Assembly: GCF_006716865.1 (NCBI RefSeq)
Contig: NZ_VFPT01000001.1
Span: forward strand, 3,033,001-3,097,000
Direction of reading: 5' to 3'
Source of the DNA: Roseinatronobacter monicus
GTDB lineage: Bacteria > Pseudomonadota > Alphaproteobacteria > Rhodobacterales > Rhodobacteraceae
DNA length: 64,000 bases
In this document: in pieces, positions 16,469-24,771 of the stretch
Layout of the letters: the number at the start of each line of letters is the position of its first letter
How positions within the stretch are numbered: position 1 is the first letter of the stretch
Position numbers and translations under genes: made by a program
The notes under the pieces: generated by a model
What the model saw: the letters and a program-made list of their open reading frames with translations, nothing else
Database searches by the model: none
What the model was told of the DNA's origin: nothing

Positions 16469-18620
16469 CACTCCCCCCTTTCACGCCACCGCGCGCCAGA
16501 ATGGATTTCGGCCCGTCCGCCGCGACACGGCCCTGATCAATCACGATCACGCGGTCCACCAGTTCCAGCAGGCTGGTGCGGTGGGTGACGATAACCAATG
16601 TGCGGTCTGCCATTTCGGTTTTCAGCCGCGCAATCACGCCCGCTTCATTTTGAACATCCATGCTGGAGGTCGGCTCATCCATCAGCATGATCGGACGCCG
16701 CCCCAGAAGGGCGCGGGCCAGCGTGATCGCCTGTTTCTGCCCGCCCGACAGCCCTTCGCCGCGCTCGGCCAGCATCATGTCATAGCCTGAAGGGTGGCGG
16801 CGCACGAATTCCTCGACGCCTGCGATGCGCGCGGCCTCGATAATCTCGTGATCGCGCGCGTGCATTGCGCCAATGGCGATATTTTCGCGCACAGTGCCGG
16901 AGAACAGCCAGATATCTTGCAGCACTGACCCCATATTGCGGCGCAAATCGCCCGGATCAATCTGCCGAATATCAACCCCGTCCACCAGCACCGCCCCTTC
17001 GCGTGGCTGGTACAGGCCCAGCATCAGCCGCGCGACCGTGCTTTTGCCCGACCCGATCCGGCCCAGAATGGCGACTTTCTCGCCCGGTTTGATGGTGAAG
17101 GAAATATCGCGCAGCGCGTCCACAGTCTGGTCAGGATAAGCGAATGAGACACCGTCGAACTTGATCTCGCCATCCAGCTTGGGGCGCGAAATCCAGCCCT
17201 TGCCCTCTGGCCGCTCGCTTTCCGCCTTCATCAGCGCATCCAGACTGCGGTAAGAGGTGCGCGCCTGATTGAACCGCGTCAGGGTTTGCGCCAGTTGCGC
17301 CAGCGGGGCCAATGTGCGGCCTGTCAGGATCACGCCCGCGATCAGCGCGCCCATGCTGACCTCGCCTGCTGTAATCAGGAACACGCCATAGAACACGATC
17401 ATCACCTGCGCGCCTTGTTGCGCGAAAGCGGTGGCATTGATGGCAAATTGCGTGACAGCGCGGCTTTTCAATCCGTGATCGGACTGGCGCGCAATCGCAT
17501 CTTCCCAGCGCGCGCGCATGTGGCGTTGCGCACCCGCGGCCTTGATGGTTTCAAGGCCCGACAAGGTTTCGACCAAGACCCCTTGTTTGGATTGCCCGTC
17601 GGCAAAGCTTTTCTCAGCCAGCCGCGCAAGGATGGGCTGCACGGCAATGCCGATAATCAGCACGAACGGCACCGCGAGTGCGGGCACAATCGCCAGCGGG
17701 CCACCGATGAGGTAGATCACCCCGATAAACAGCAGGATAAACGGCAGGTCCACCACGGCAACCAAAGTGGCTGAGGTGAAGAAATCGCGCAACGTCTCGA
17801 ACTCGCGCAGGGTGCTGGCCAGCGCCCCGGTCGAGCCTTTGCGCGCGCGCATCTGCAAATCAAGAATCTGGTCGAAGATGCGCCGCCCCATGACCATATC
17901 GGCCCGCTGCCCTGCCCGGTCGATGAACCCCGCGCGCAAGGATTTTATCAGGAAATCGAAAACCAGCGCGATCCCCACACCCACCGTCAGCGCGATCAGC
18001 GATTCAATCGCTTCATTGGGCAAAACGCGGTCATAGACCACCATGATGAACAGCGATGTGGACAGGCTTAGAAAGTTTGCCAGCACTGCCGCCAGAAGAA
18101 CCTGACTATAGGCCCAGCGGTTTTCCGCAAGCGTTGACCAGAACCAATGCCCCTGCCGCCCCGTGGCATTCAGCGCGATATCTTCGCGGTGCTCGGCGCG
18201 CATCAGCAGGGCATAGCCGGTATAGACCCCCTCCAGCTTGTCGCGGGAAATCACACCCACGCCCTGCCCCAAAGCGGGGTCAAAAATGGCAACCCGCCCG
18301 TCCGCAAGCACATCTTCCAGCACGACGGCGCGATCTTCGTCGAGTATCAGAATGGCGGGGGTCAGGCTGGTGTCGAAATCCTTAAGGGCGCGTTTGCCAA
18401 ACCCCGCCTGAATGCCCGCGCGCTCGGCCGCGGTTATCGCATCGCGCAGCGTCACACTGCCTTGCGCGCCCGATTGCGCGGCTTGCAGGGCCGCCAAGGT
18501 GATGGGGCGGTCCAGACTGGCGGCGGCATACAGCATGCACGCTTCGAGTGCGGTCATCGTATCGCTGTCCCCGCCGCTGGGCGTTGACGCGTCGAGGTTA
18601 AGTCTGCGCGCCTCGTTCAT
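16452..18620 (-). CDS. Type I secretion ABC transporter, LapB-like (C39-like domain, permease, ATPase)
   Basis: The 722-residue exporter has an N-terminal C39-peptidase-like domain (about residues 20-145) that lacks the catalytic Cys-containing motif, as in LapB/HlyB-type transporters that bind but do not cleave their substrate. An ABC_membrane domain with six helices follows (about 170-450), then an ATPase with Walker A GRIGSGKST (about 520), signature LSGGQKQ (about 624), Walker B IMLMDEP (about 645) and the switch His in VTHRTS. It powers one-step secretion of large RTX or adhesin proteins. Start overlaps the TolC stop by ATGA. No RTX gene is adjacent, so the cargo gene lies elsewhere. Confidence 0.93.
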   Translation of the reverse strand: MNEARRLNLDASTPSGGDSDTMTALEACMLYAAASLDRPITLAALQAAQSGAQGSVTLRDAITAAERAGIQAGFGKRALKDFDTSLTPAILILDEDRAVVLEDVLADGRVAIFDPALGQGVGVISRDKLEGVYTGYALLMRAEHREDIALNATGRQGHWFWSTLAENRWAYSQVLLAAVLANFLSLSTSLFIMVVYDRVLPNEAIESLIALTVGVGIALVFDFLIKSLRAGFIDRAGQRADMVMGRRIFDQILDLQMRARKGSTGALASTLREFETLRDFFTSATLVAVVDLPFILLFIGVIYLIGGPLAIVPALAVPFVLIIGIAVQPILARLAEKSFADGQSKQGVLVETLSGLETIKAAGAQRHMRARWEDAIARQSDHGLKSRAVTQFAINATAFAQQGAQVMIVFYGVFLITAGEVSMGALIAGVILTGRTLAPLAQLAQTLTRFNQARTSYRSLDALMKAESERPEGKGWISRPKLDGEIKFDGVSFAYPDQTVDALRDISFTIKPGEKVAILGRIGSGKSTVARLMLGLYQPREGAVLVDGVDIRQIDPGDLRRNMGSVLQDIWLFSGTVRENIAIGAMHARDHEIIEAARIAGVEEFVRRHPSGYDMMLAERGEGLSGGQKQAITLARALLGRRPIMLMDEPTSSMDVQNEAGVIARLKTEMADRTLVIVTHRTSLLELVDRVIVIDQGRVAADGPKSILARGGVKGGSDGTQA

Positions 18621-19996
18621 GCGCCGTCCTCATCGCCGGTCGGGCTGGGCAGGGTGATGGCGAATGCGTCCAGAATGTCGCCTGTCAGGGCCAGTGCGGC
18701 ATAGCCCGACAGCGCCACCTCGCGTTCAGCGGCGATCAGGACTTCGCTTGCCTCGAACAAGTCACGCTGCGCGTCCAGCAGCCCCAGAAGCGACCGCCGC
18801 CCGATGGAGAATTCCTCGCGCGACGCATCGACCGTGGCGCGGTTGGCGGTGACTGCCTCTCGCGCGGCGGCGACGCGTGCAGCACCTGCGCGCTGGTCAG
18901 AACGCAGGTCGGCCAAGGCGCGGGCAATCTCACGCGCCAGCCCCTCGCGCTGTGCGCGCACCGCATCCAGTTGCGCCTCGGCGGCGCGAATGCGTGCTTG
19001 CTGGCTGCCGGGTGCGCCGGGGTCATAGACGACATCCATCTCGGCGCGACTGCCGCCACGCTGCGCGCTGCCATCAATGCGCACCTCTGGGAAGCGTTGT
19101 GATTTTGCCACCGCAAGATCGGCCTGCGCTGCGGTAATCCGCGCCTCCATGCCCAGAATGCGCGGGCTGGTCATAATCAGCTCATCATCCGAGCTGCGCG
19201 GCAGTTTTGGCGCGGCGGGCGGTTCTGACAAATCGCTGCCGGGGCGCTGGCCGAAGCTTGCGCCAAAGCCGGATTCTGCGCGCTCGACCCGTGCATCGGC
19301 TTCTGCGGCGCGGGCGCGTGCTGTTGCCAGACGCGCACGCGCCGTCAGCACGTCGGAGCCCGACCCTGCCCCCGCATCCGAACGCTCTTGCACCTGATTA
19401 AGCACAAGTTGATGCGCGCGCACATTCTCGGCGGCGATGCGCGCCCGCTCGCGCGCGGCACGCAGATCATACCATGCAGCAACGGAATCGAGTGCAAGTG
19501 CGGCCGCCACCTCCTGTCGCCCGCCGCGTTCCTCGAACACGCGGGCCTGTGCGGCGACCTGCCTGCTGGCTGATGCGCCCCCGTCATAGACCAGTTGCAT
19601 CACCCGCAACACCGGACTGAGGCTGTTGCCGCTAACCGCCCCGTTCACCATCGCGCCCAAGGTCGCCCCCAGTGAAATACGCGGATAAAACCCGCGCCCT
19701 TCGGCATCGGCGCGCGCCTGCGCGGCGCGCACACCCGCACTGGACGCCACCATTTGCGGATGGCTTTCAACAGCCTGCATCACCTGCCGCCCAAACGCGC
19801 TGCGCGCCACATCGGGCGACACGCGCGCGGCCCGAATATCGGGCGGCGCGTCAAAACTGGCGCGGATCTCGTCCAGATCAGGGCGGGCGGTACAGGCCCC
19901 AAGCAGCGCGGTCCCAACCAGCACACTCACAAGCTGTCGTTTCAGGGCATAGCCGTTGCACAAAGCGATTCTGGTGCGCGAATAGCCTGAATGCAT
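18617..19996 (-). CDS. TolC-family outer membrane channel, predicted lipoprotein
   Basis: First gene of the type I secretion operon. The 459-residue protein has a lipoprotein signal with the lipobox LLGAC (Cys near residue 35), then two OEP repeats rich in Ala, Arg and Gln that form the TolC helical barrel, including RVMQLVYDGGASASRQV and the closing EEFSIGRRSLLGLLDAQRDL segment. It supplies the outer membrane duct. The ATG at 19996 is chosen because the longer frame from 20098 has an unlikely N-terminus; the initiation region is weak (no clear Shine-Dalgarno), so the start may be later. The upstream stretch 20010-20040 is AT-rich and may hold the promoter. Confidence 0.88.
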   Translation of the reverse strand: MHSGYSRTRIALCNGYALKRQLVSVLVGTALLGACTARPDLDEIRASFDAPPDIRAARVSPDVARSAFGRQVMQAVESHPQMVASSAGVRAAQARADAEGRGFYPRISLGATLGAMVNGAVSGNSLSPVLRVMQLVYDGGASASRQVAAQARVFEERGGRQEVAAALALDSVAAWYDLRAARERARIAAENVRAHQLVLNQVQERSDAGAGSGSDVLTARARLATARARAAEADARVERAESGFGASFGQRPGSDLSEPPAAPKLPRSSDDELIMTSPRILGMEARITAAQADLAVAKSQRFPEVRIDGSAQRGGSRAEMDVVYDPGAPGSQQARIRAAEAQLDAVRAQREGLAREIARALADLRSDQRAGAARVAAAREAVTANRATVDASREEFSIGRRSLLGLLDAQRDLFEASEVLIAAEREVALSGYAALALTGDILDAFAITLPSPTGDEDGA

Positions 19997-20334
19997 GGCC
20001 GGATTTACCTTATATCTCAAATAAATATCAAAATCGTCTAGACAGGACCGCCCCAAAACCACGCAGAAAAGGCGCAGCAGCATCAGGCAGAATCCCAAAA
20101 TTCACTGAAACCTTACTAGGCTATTTCACCAACCAACACCCCTTTAGCGCTATGATTTTCACGCGGGCGTTGTTTTTTTGGCGCAGTCCGACCGCCACGG
20201 CGCTGAAACAGACCCGGTGCGCATGTCGGGAGTGGCGCGCGGCAAGCATCTAATGACTTCACGAATGCGTTTCTACGCCCTGCCAGATGCGTCACAGACT
20301 GGACCTCTCGCGCCCGACGCTTAAAACATGACGC
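19997..20334. other. Intergenic region between type I secretion operon and serine hydrolase gene
   Basis: 338 bp between divergent genes. It has an AT-rich block next to the TolC start and a T7 run near 20172, but I see no gene, repeat or convincing promoter pair. It presumably holds both divergent promoters. Confidence 0.5.
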
Positions 20335-21312
20335 ATGACAACACGCCGCACCTTTATCATCACCTCATCTGCTGCACTCTGTGCGCCGTGGGTTGCCCGC
20401 GCGAGTACGGACGATCTACAGGCAGCAATCGACAGCCTGCCGCAACTACATTCGTTGCAGATCAATCGCGGCGGCGAGACGATCTTTGCCCAAGCCCCGC
20501 GCGGCCCCGGTCTGGACCGTCTGGCCAATATCAAATCCTGCTCGAAAAGCGTCGTGGCCCTGCTGCTGGGTGCTGCAATTGACAGGGGCGAGGTGCCTTC
20601 GGTCCGCGCGGCGCTTGGACAGGTCGCGCCTGCAATCGTGCCGCAAAATGCAACACCCGGCGTGGCCGAAATCACGATGGAAGACCTTGTCACCTTGCGC
20701 GCAGGGCTGGAGCGCACATCAGGGGCCAATTACGGCAGATGGGTCAGTTCCCGCGACTGGCTGGCCGATGCGATGACCCGGCCAATGGTCAGCGATCCCG
20801 GCGCACAGATGCTGTATTCCACCGGCACCACCCATATTCTTGGCGCGGCACTGGTGAAGGCAACGCAACTCAGCCTGCTGGAACAGGCGCGCGACCGTTT
20901 GGGCCGCCCCCTTGGTATGGAAATCCCGCCTTGGACCCGCGACCCCGCAGGCTATTATCTGGGCGGCAATGAAATGGCGCTGCGCCCGACGGATATGCTG
21001 AAAATTGCGATGCTGCTGCGCGACAAAGGGCAATTTGACGGCGCGCAGATTATTTCGGAAGACTGGATCACAGCCTCGGCCAGAGCGCGCGTGCGCTCGC
21101 CTTGGTCGGGGCTGTCTTATGGCTATGGCTGGTTCCTGTCGCCCAGCGGCTATATGCTGGCGCGCGGCTATGGCGGCCAGATCATCGCCGCCCATGAAGG
21201 GCGCAACCTTGCAGTGGCGATCACCTCGGACCCCACACAGCCCGCGCGCTCGGACGGGCATTTTGGTGATCTGATGCGCCTGCTGGACGGGCCTGTTCTG
21301 GCGGCGGGCTGA
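20335..21312 (+). CDS. Exported serine hydrolase (class C beta-lactamase-like)
   Basis: The 325-residue protein starts with a twin-arginine-type signal (TRRTFIITSSAALCAPWVARA) and continues as a serine beta-lactamase/DD-peptidase-like enzyme. The nucleophile is in SCSKS (SxxK, near residue 70) and the second motif is probably YSTGT (near residue 162), where the usual YxN Asn is replaced. The later GYGGQIIAAH segment fits the third KTG-like region. It probably acts in the periplasm on peptides, esters or amides; beta-lactamase activity is not implied. No good Shine-Dalgarno precedes the ATG. It is monocistronic, followed by a GC hairpin at 21335-21358. Confidence 0.85.
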   Translation: MTTRRTFIITSSAALCAPWVARASTDDLQAAIDSLPQLHSLQINRGGETIFAQAPRGPGLDRLANIKSCSKSVVALLLGAAIDRGEVPSVRAALGQVAPAIVPQNATPGVAEITMEDLVTLRAGLERTSGANYGRWVSSRDWLADAMTRPMVSDPGAQMLYSTGTTHILGAALVKATQLSLLEQARDRLGRPLGMEIPPWTRDPAGYYLGGNEMALRPTDMLKIAMLLRDKGQFDGAQIISEDWITASARARVRSPWSGLSYGYGWFLSPSGYMLARGYGGQIIAAHEGRNLAVAITSDPTQPARSDGHFGDLMRLLDGPVLAAG

Positions 21313-21334
21313 CGCGCAGGTAGAACGCACACGC

Positions 21335-21358
21335 GCGGCCCCAAGTATCAGGGGCCGC
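21335..21358 (+). terminator. GC-rich hairpin after serine hydrolase gene
   Basis: Perfect 8-bp stem GCGGCCCC/GGGGCCGC with an 8-base loop, 23 bp after the stop. No U-tract follows, so it may only stabilise the 3' end. Confidence 0.45.
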
Positions 21359-21404
21359 CGTGCAAACGCGCCAAACTCAAACCAAGGCATTCTGCCCCTT
21401 AACC

Positions 21405-21440
21405 ATATAAAAACATGCCGGAAACAGGGTTCCCGGCATG
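21405..21440 (-). terminator. Rho-independent terminator for the DUF4394 gene
   Basis: Read on the minus strand, the stem CATGCCGG/CCGGCATG (21414-21440) is followed at once by TTTTTAT. It lies 36 bp after the stop of the gene ending at 21476. Confidence 0.65.
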
Positions 21441-21475
21441 CCAATGGCCCAAACTGGCCAGTTACTCGTACGCAA

Positions 21476-22249
21476 TCACTCGGCGGCGGTCATCACGGTC
21501 AGGTCACGCAAGGTGACATCCAGACCTTCGATTTCCCAGCTGTCCATGATCGAGCCATCGTCCAGCGAGATCATGTGCAACGCACCGTTTGCGGACAGCC
21601 ACGCGGTGTTCATGCCCTCTGCATCCGTCACGATGTCAAAGGCGATTGGCCCGTCAAACATGACGCCCAGTTCGCCGATCATCGCGTTGTCGCCGTCATT
21701 TGGCGCGGTCTGTTGCAGCAAGGCGGCGCGCTCGGTGTCGATGTTATACATCGCAGTCGACTCCGGGCTGCCAAAGGAATTGCTATAGGCCGTACCGCCG
21801 ACCATCGGCGTGCCCTCGGTGCCATCCGTGAAGGTCAGATCACCGTCGATCATAACTTCACCGCTGGACAGCTTGATCCGGTGATTGGTGGTGCCGGACA
21901 TGAAACGCAGCGCATCGGGCACTGGATTGATGTCGACGATGACCGCCGCACCCTCTTCAATGTCCATCGGCGTGTCCATTTCGACGATCAGCGACCAAGC
22001 GCCTGTTTCGGGGTCAATCTCGACCACGGCAAACTCGTCTGTAACAGCAATCAGGCTGTTGGTCGCAGGACGGTAGTCGATACCATGAATGCGCCCGTCA
22101 TAATCGATTTCGGTCATGCCGGTCACTTCACCGGTGGACAGATCAATCACCGCAAGGGTCCGATCTCCGGCCAGACCGATTGCCGTATCGGCATAGGCAG
22201 GCAACGCAAGCGCAGACAACAAGGCAGCGGGAATGGTGAACTTCATCAT
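21476..22249 (-). CDS. Secreted DUF4394-domain protein
   Basis: A 257-residue exported protein with a signal peptide (MMKFTIPAALLSALALPAYA) and a single DUF4394 domain, recognised by AIGLAGDRTLAVIDLSTGEV at the mature N-terminus and HGIDYRPATNSLIAV. The fold is predicted to be a beta-propeller-like surface; function is unknown. The mature protein is strongly acidic, which suggests a periplasmic or extracellular location. GGAGAGAAAGAT precedes the start at 22249. It is divergent from the ECF sigma factor gene 268 bp away and could be part of that regulon (inference from position only). Confidence 0.82.
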   Translation of the reverse strand: MMKFTIPAALLSALALPAYADTAIGLAGDRTLAVIDLSTGEVTGMTEIDYDGRIHGIDYRPATNSLIAVTDEFAVVEIDPETGAWSLIVEMDTPMDIEEGAAVIVDINPVPDALRFMSGTTNHRIKLSSGEVMIDGDLTFTDGTEGTPMVGGTAYSNSFGSPESTAMYNIDTERAALLQQTAPNDGDNAMIGELGVMFDGPIAFDIVTDAEGMNTAWLSANGALHMISLDDGSIMDSWEIEGLDVTLRDLTVMTAAE

Positions 22250-22517
22250 ATCTTTCTCTCCATTTTCAAGCCGGCATATTCGCGCCGGTCCCCAGTAAGG
22301 ACGGGGCGCTGTCCCAAAAGTTTCAAAGCGCCCATAACGCTTTCGTGAGGGGTGCACCCAGCTTGCACCTGCCTTGGAGGGGCTGGACGCAGTCTACGCT
22401 TGCGCAACGCCGCATGGAGGGCGTCGTCACAGTCACAAACTGCGCATCTGACACCAGATTTTTCAGGTTGACACGGCTTGTGCTTCACAGTCAGCTTGGC
22501 GCACCAACAAAGCAGGT

Positions 22518-23096
22518 GTGTGCTTGACCGAAGATGCGACGACCCAACTCCTTCAAAAGGTTGCCCGACAGGACAGGGCCGCCTTTCGAGAGGTGTATAA
22601 GCACAGCGCCGCGAAACTCACAGGTGTTCTGACCCGTATGCTTAGGGACAGGGCCGAGGTTGAGGATGCTTTGCAAGATGTTTATATCAGAGTGTGGCAA
22701 CGTGCCGTACAATTCGATGGCGCGCGGGGCAACGGCATGGGCTGGTTGGTCGCGATTGCGCGCAACGTGGCCCTTGACCGGTTGCGTGCCCGGCCCGAAG
22801 CGCGCGGCATGTCGCGGGTTGTGGCCTATGGCGACAATCCCGATGACGACCCGCTGGCGCGGCTTGCCGCACCCGGTCTGGCCGCCGAGGACCGTATGCA
22901 AATCGAAGGGAACGCCCGGCGCGCCGTCGAGTGTTTTGGCGAATTGGAACCAGATCGTGCCGCCGCAGTGCAGGGCGCTTATCTGGAAGGACATTCCTAT
23001 CAGGAGCTTGCAGAACGGTTCGGCGTGCCACTCAATACAATGCGGACATGGTTGCGTCGCAGCCTGTTGCGCCTGAAGGAGTGTCTGGACCGATGA
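22518..23096 (+). CDS. ECF RNA polymerase sigma factor (SigK-like)
   Basis: The 192-residue protein has sigma-70 region 2 (EDALQDVYIRVWQRA, then MGWLVAIARNVALDRLRARPE) and region 4 (ELAERFGVPLNTMRTWLRRSLLRLKECL). Gene order with a RskA-like anti-sigma factor, coupled by ATGA, and a fasciclin-domain gene is the same as in the SigK/RskA systems. It probably directs an extracytoplasmic stress response and its own operon. The start is unsure: GTG at 22518 or TTG at 22524, both weakly spaced from AGCAGG. The 268 bp upstream holds the divergent promoters, but I cannot assign a -35/-10 pair. Confidence 0.9.
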   Translation: MCLTEDATTQLLQKVARQDRAAFREVYKHSAAKLTGVLTRMLRDRAEVEDALQDVYIRVWQRAVQFDGARGNGMGWLVAIARNVALDRLRARPEARGMSRVVAYGDNPDDDPLARLAAPGLAAEDRMQIEGNARRAVECFGELEPDRAAAVQGAYLEGHSYQELAERFGVPLNTMRTWLRRSLLRLKECLDR

Positions 23097-23791
23097 CCGA
23101 TCAGACCCCTCCCGAAGAATTCGGCCCCGAGGAGCAGGACGAGCTGCTGGCCGCCGAATATGTCCTTGGCACACTGCCAGCCGAGGACCGCCGCCTTGCG
23201 CGTGACCGCGCCGAGGTGGACGGTGTCTTTGCCGGTCGCGTCAGAGCATGGGAAATCCGGCTGGGCACGATGAATGCTGCCTATGAGGCCATGCCGCCCC
23301 CCGACCTGATGCCGCAGATTGAAGAGCACCTGTTCGGCAAGCCTGCCGAAGCCGCACCTGCACCGCGTTCGCGCTGGTTCTCGTGGGGGCTGCGCGGCGG
23401 CGCTTTTGCCACTGTGATGATTGCGGCCATCGTGTTTTTTGTCGTCACCCTGTCGCCGCCTGCGCCCGCACCTGTCATCTTGCAGGCTGATCTTGCGGCG
23501 GAAAATGTCGATCTGCGTTTTGCCGCCCGCTGGGATGGCAGCGCTGGCCTGCTCGAAGTGACGCGGGCTGTTGGCACGGATGCACCGCAAGGGCAGGACT
23601 ATGAGTTGTGGGTGATTGATGACACAGGCGTTCCGCGCTCGCTTGGCTTGCTGCGCGATCCGGTGACACAGCTTCAGACAGTGCTGACCTCGGGGTTGAC
23701 CCTTGCCATCAGTCTGGAGCCAGAGGGCGGCTCACCCGAAGAAACCCCCACCGGCCCGGTCCTGGCCGCCGCCCCGCTGGACGAAGCCTAG
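23093..23791 (+). CDS. RskA-like anti-sigma factor
   Basis: The 232-residue protein has an N-terminal anti-sigma helical region (ELLAAEYVLGTLPAEDRRLARD), one membrane helix (residues about 104-124, FATVMIAAIVFFVVTLS) and a periplasmic RskA domain ending with QDYELWVIDDTGVPRSLG. It should hold the upstream sigma factor inactive at the membrane until a signal leads to proteolysis. The ATG at 23093 overlaps the sigma factor stop; the longer frame upstream lies inside the sigma gene. A short palindrome (ATCACG...CGTGAT, about 23794) follows the stop. Confidence 0.9.
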   Translation: MTDQTPPEEFGPEEQDELLAAEYVLGTLPAEDRRLARDRAEVDGVFAGRVRAWEIRLGTMNAAYEAMPPPDLMPQIEEHLFGKPAEAAPAPRSRWFSWGLRGGAFATVMIAAIVFFVVTLSPPAPAPVILQADLAAENVDLRFAARWDGSAGLLEVTRAVGTDAPQGQDYELWVIDDTGVPRSLGLLRDPVTQLQTVLTSGLTLAISLEPEGGSPEETPTGPVLAAAPLDEA

Positions 23792-23906
23792 GCGATCACG
23801 CTCTCGTGATTATGGCGTGTCTTGGGTGTGAAACTTTCAGAACTGGCTTTCCGTCTTTTGTTGCATGGGCCGCAGTAAGCGCCCGGCACACAACACGGAG
23901 AAAGAC

Positions 23907-24458
23907 ATGTTCAGAACACTCAAGACAACTGCGTTTGCGATCACGCTGGGCCTTGCGCCTGCGCTGGCGATGGGAAACCCGATGGTTGGCGGCGCGCCGA
24001 TGCTGGCCGAACGCAATATCGTCGAGAATGCCGTCAATTCGGCCAATCACACGACGCTGGTGGCCGCTGTGCAGGCGGCGGAACTGGTGGACGCCCTGCA
24101 AGGCCCCGGCCCGATGACCGTCTTTGCGCCTGTCAACGCTGCCTTTGACGCCTTGCCGCCGGGCACGGTCGAAACACTTGTGCAGCCGGAAAACCGTGAA
24201 ATGCTGCAACGCATTCTGACCTCGCATGTGGTTGCGGGAAATCTGACAGGCGCTGAAATCATGCGCCGCGCGCGGGCCAGCGGTGACGGATTTTTCCACA
24301 TGCAGACATTGTCGGGCGCACCGCTTAGCGCGCAGGTGCGGGGGCGCAGCCTGTGGATTTATGACCAGTCAGGGAATGCCGGAAGAGTCACGATCAGCGA
24401 TGTTAACCAGTCCAACGGCGTCATTCACGTTGTTGATAGTGTTCTATTGCCACGCTGA
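23907..24458 (+). CDS. Secreted fasciclin-domain protein
   Basis: A 183-residue protein with a signal peptide (residues about 1-22, ending ALAMG) and one FAS1 domain: the H1 motif TVFAPVNAAFDALP and the H2 region ILTSHVVAGNLTGAEI, ending with the typical GVIHVVDSVLLP. FAS1 domains mediate adhesion or surface interactions. GGAGAAAGAC precedes the start. It follows the sigma/anti-sigma pair by 115 bp with its own leader, and a 10-bp stem palindrome follows it. By analogy with mycobacterial SigK, which controls FAS1 proteins, this is a likely target gene. Confidence 0.92.
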   Translation: MFRTLKTTAFAITLGLAPALAMGNPMVGGAPMLAERNIVENAVNSANHTTLVAAVQAAELVDALQGPGPMTVFAPVNAAFDALPPGTVETLVQPENREMLQRILTSHVVAGNLTGAEIMRRARASGDGFFHMQTLSGAPLSAQVRGRSLWIYDQSGNAGRVTISDVNQSNGVIHVVDSVLLPR

Positions 24459-24475
24459 TCGGGCGACGGCTGGCC

Positions 24476-24499
24476 AACCGGGCATTTCAATGCCCGGTT
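24476..24499 (+). terminator. Perfect palindrome after fasciclin gene
   Basis: A 10-bp stem AACCGGGCAT/ATGCCCGGTT with a TTCA loop, 17 bp after the stop. It lacks a U-tract but is the best candidate for the end of the sigma operon. Confidence 0.5.
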
Positions 24500-24678
24500 G
24501 TGTCCTGCAAGAAGGCCAGCGGCACTGACACCTGTGCGCGGGTCAGAATTTTTCCTAAACCACCCTCCCATTATCAAGCAGCCAATTTTCCGAACATGCA
24601 TTTGAAACAAGGCGATTCAGCAGGCCTGATGATGCGACTTTGCCCAAGCCAGAGCGCGAAAGAATGCCCGCCAAAGGG

Positions 24679-24705
24679 TTGACGATTTGTGAACATGCGT
24701 AATAC
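24679..24705 (+). promoter_or_regulatory. Candidate promoter of the peptide-type ABC operon
   Basis: TTGACG at 24679-24684 and TAATAC at 24700-24705, 15 bp apart, 66 bp before the GTG start. The spacer is short for a sigma-70 promoter. The rest of the 313-bp gap 24459-24771 holds only the palindrome at 24476. Confidence 0.35.
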
Positions 24706-24771
24706 CGTGCCTGTCCAAGACCCCGCGCCAAATGCAGCGTCAAAAAATCAGACAACCACGGGGAGAAGCTT

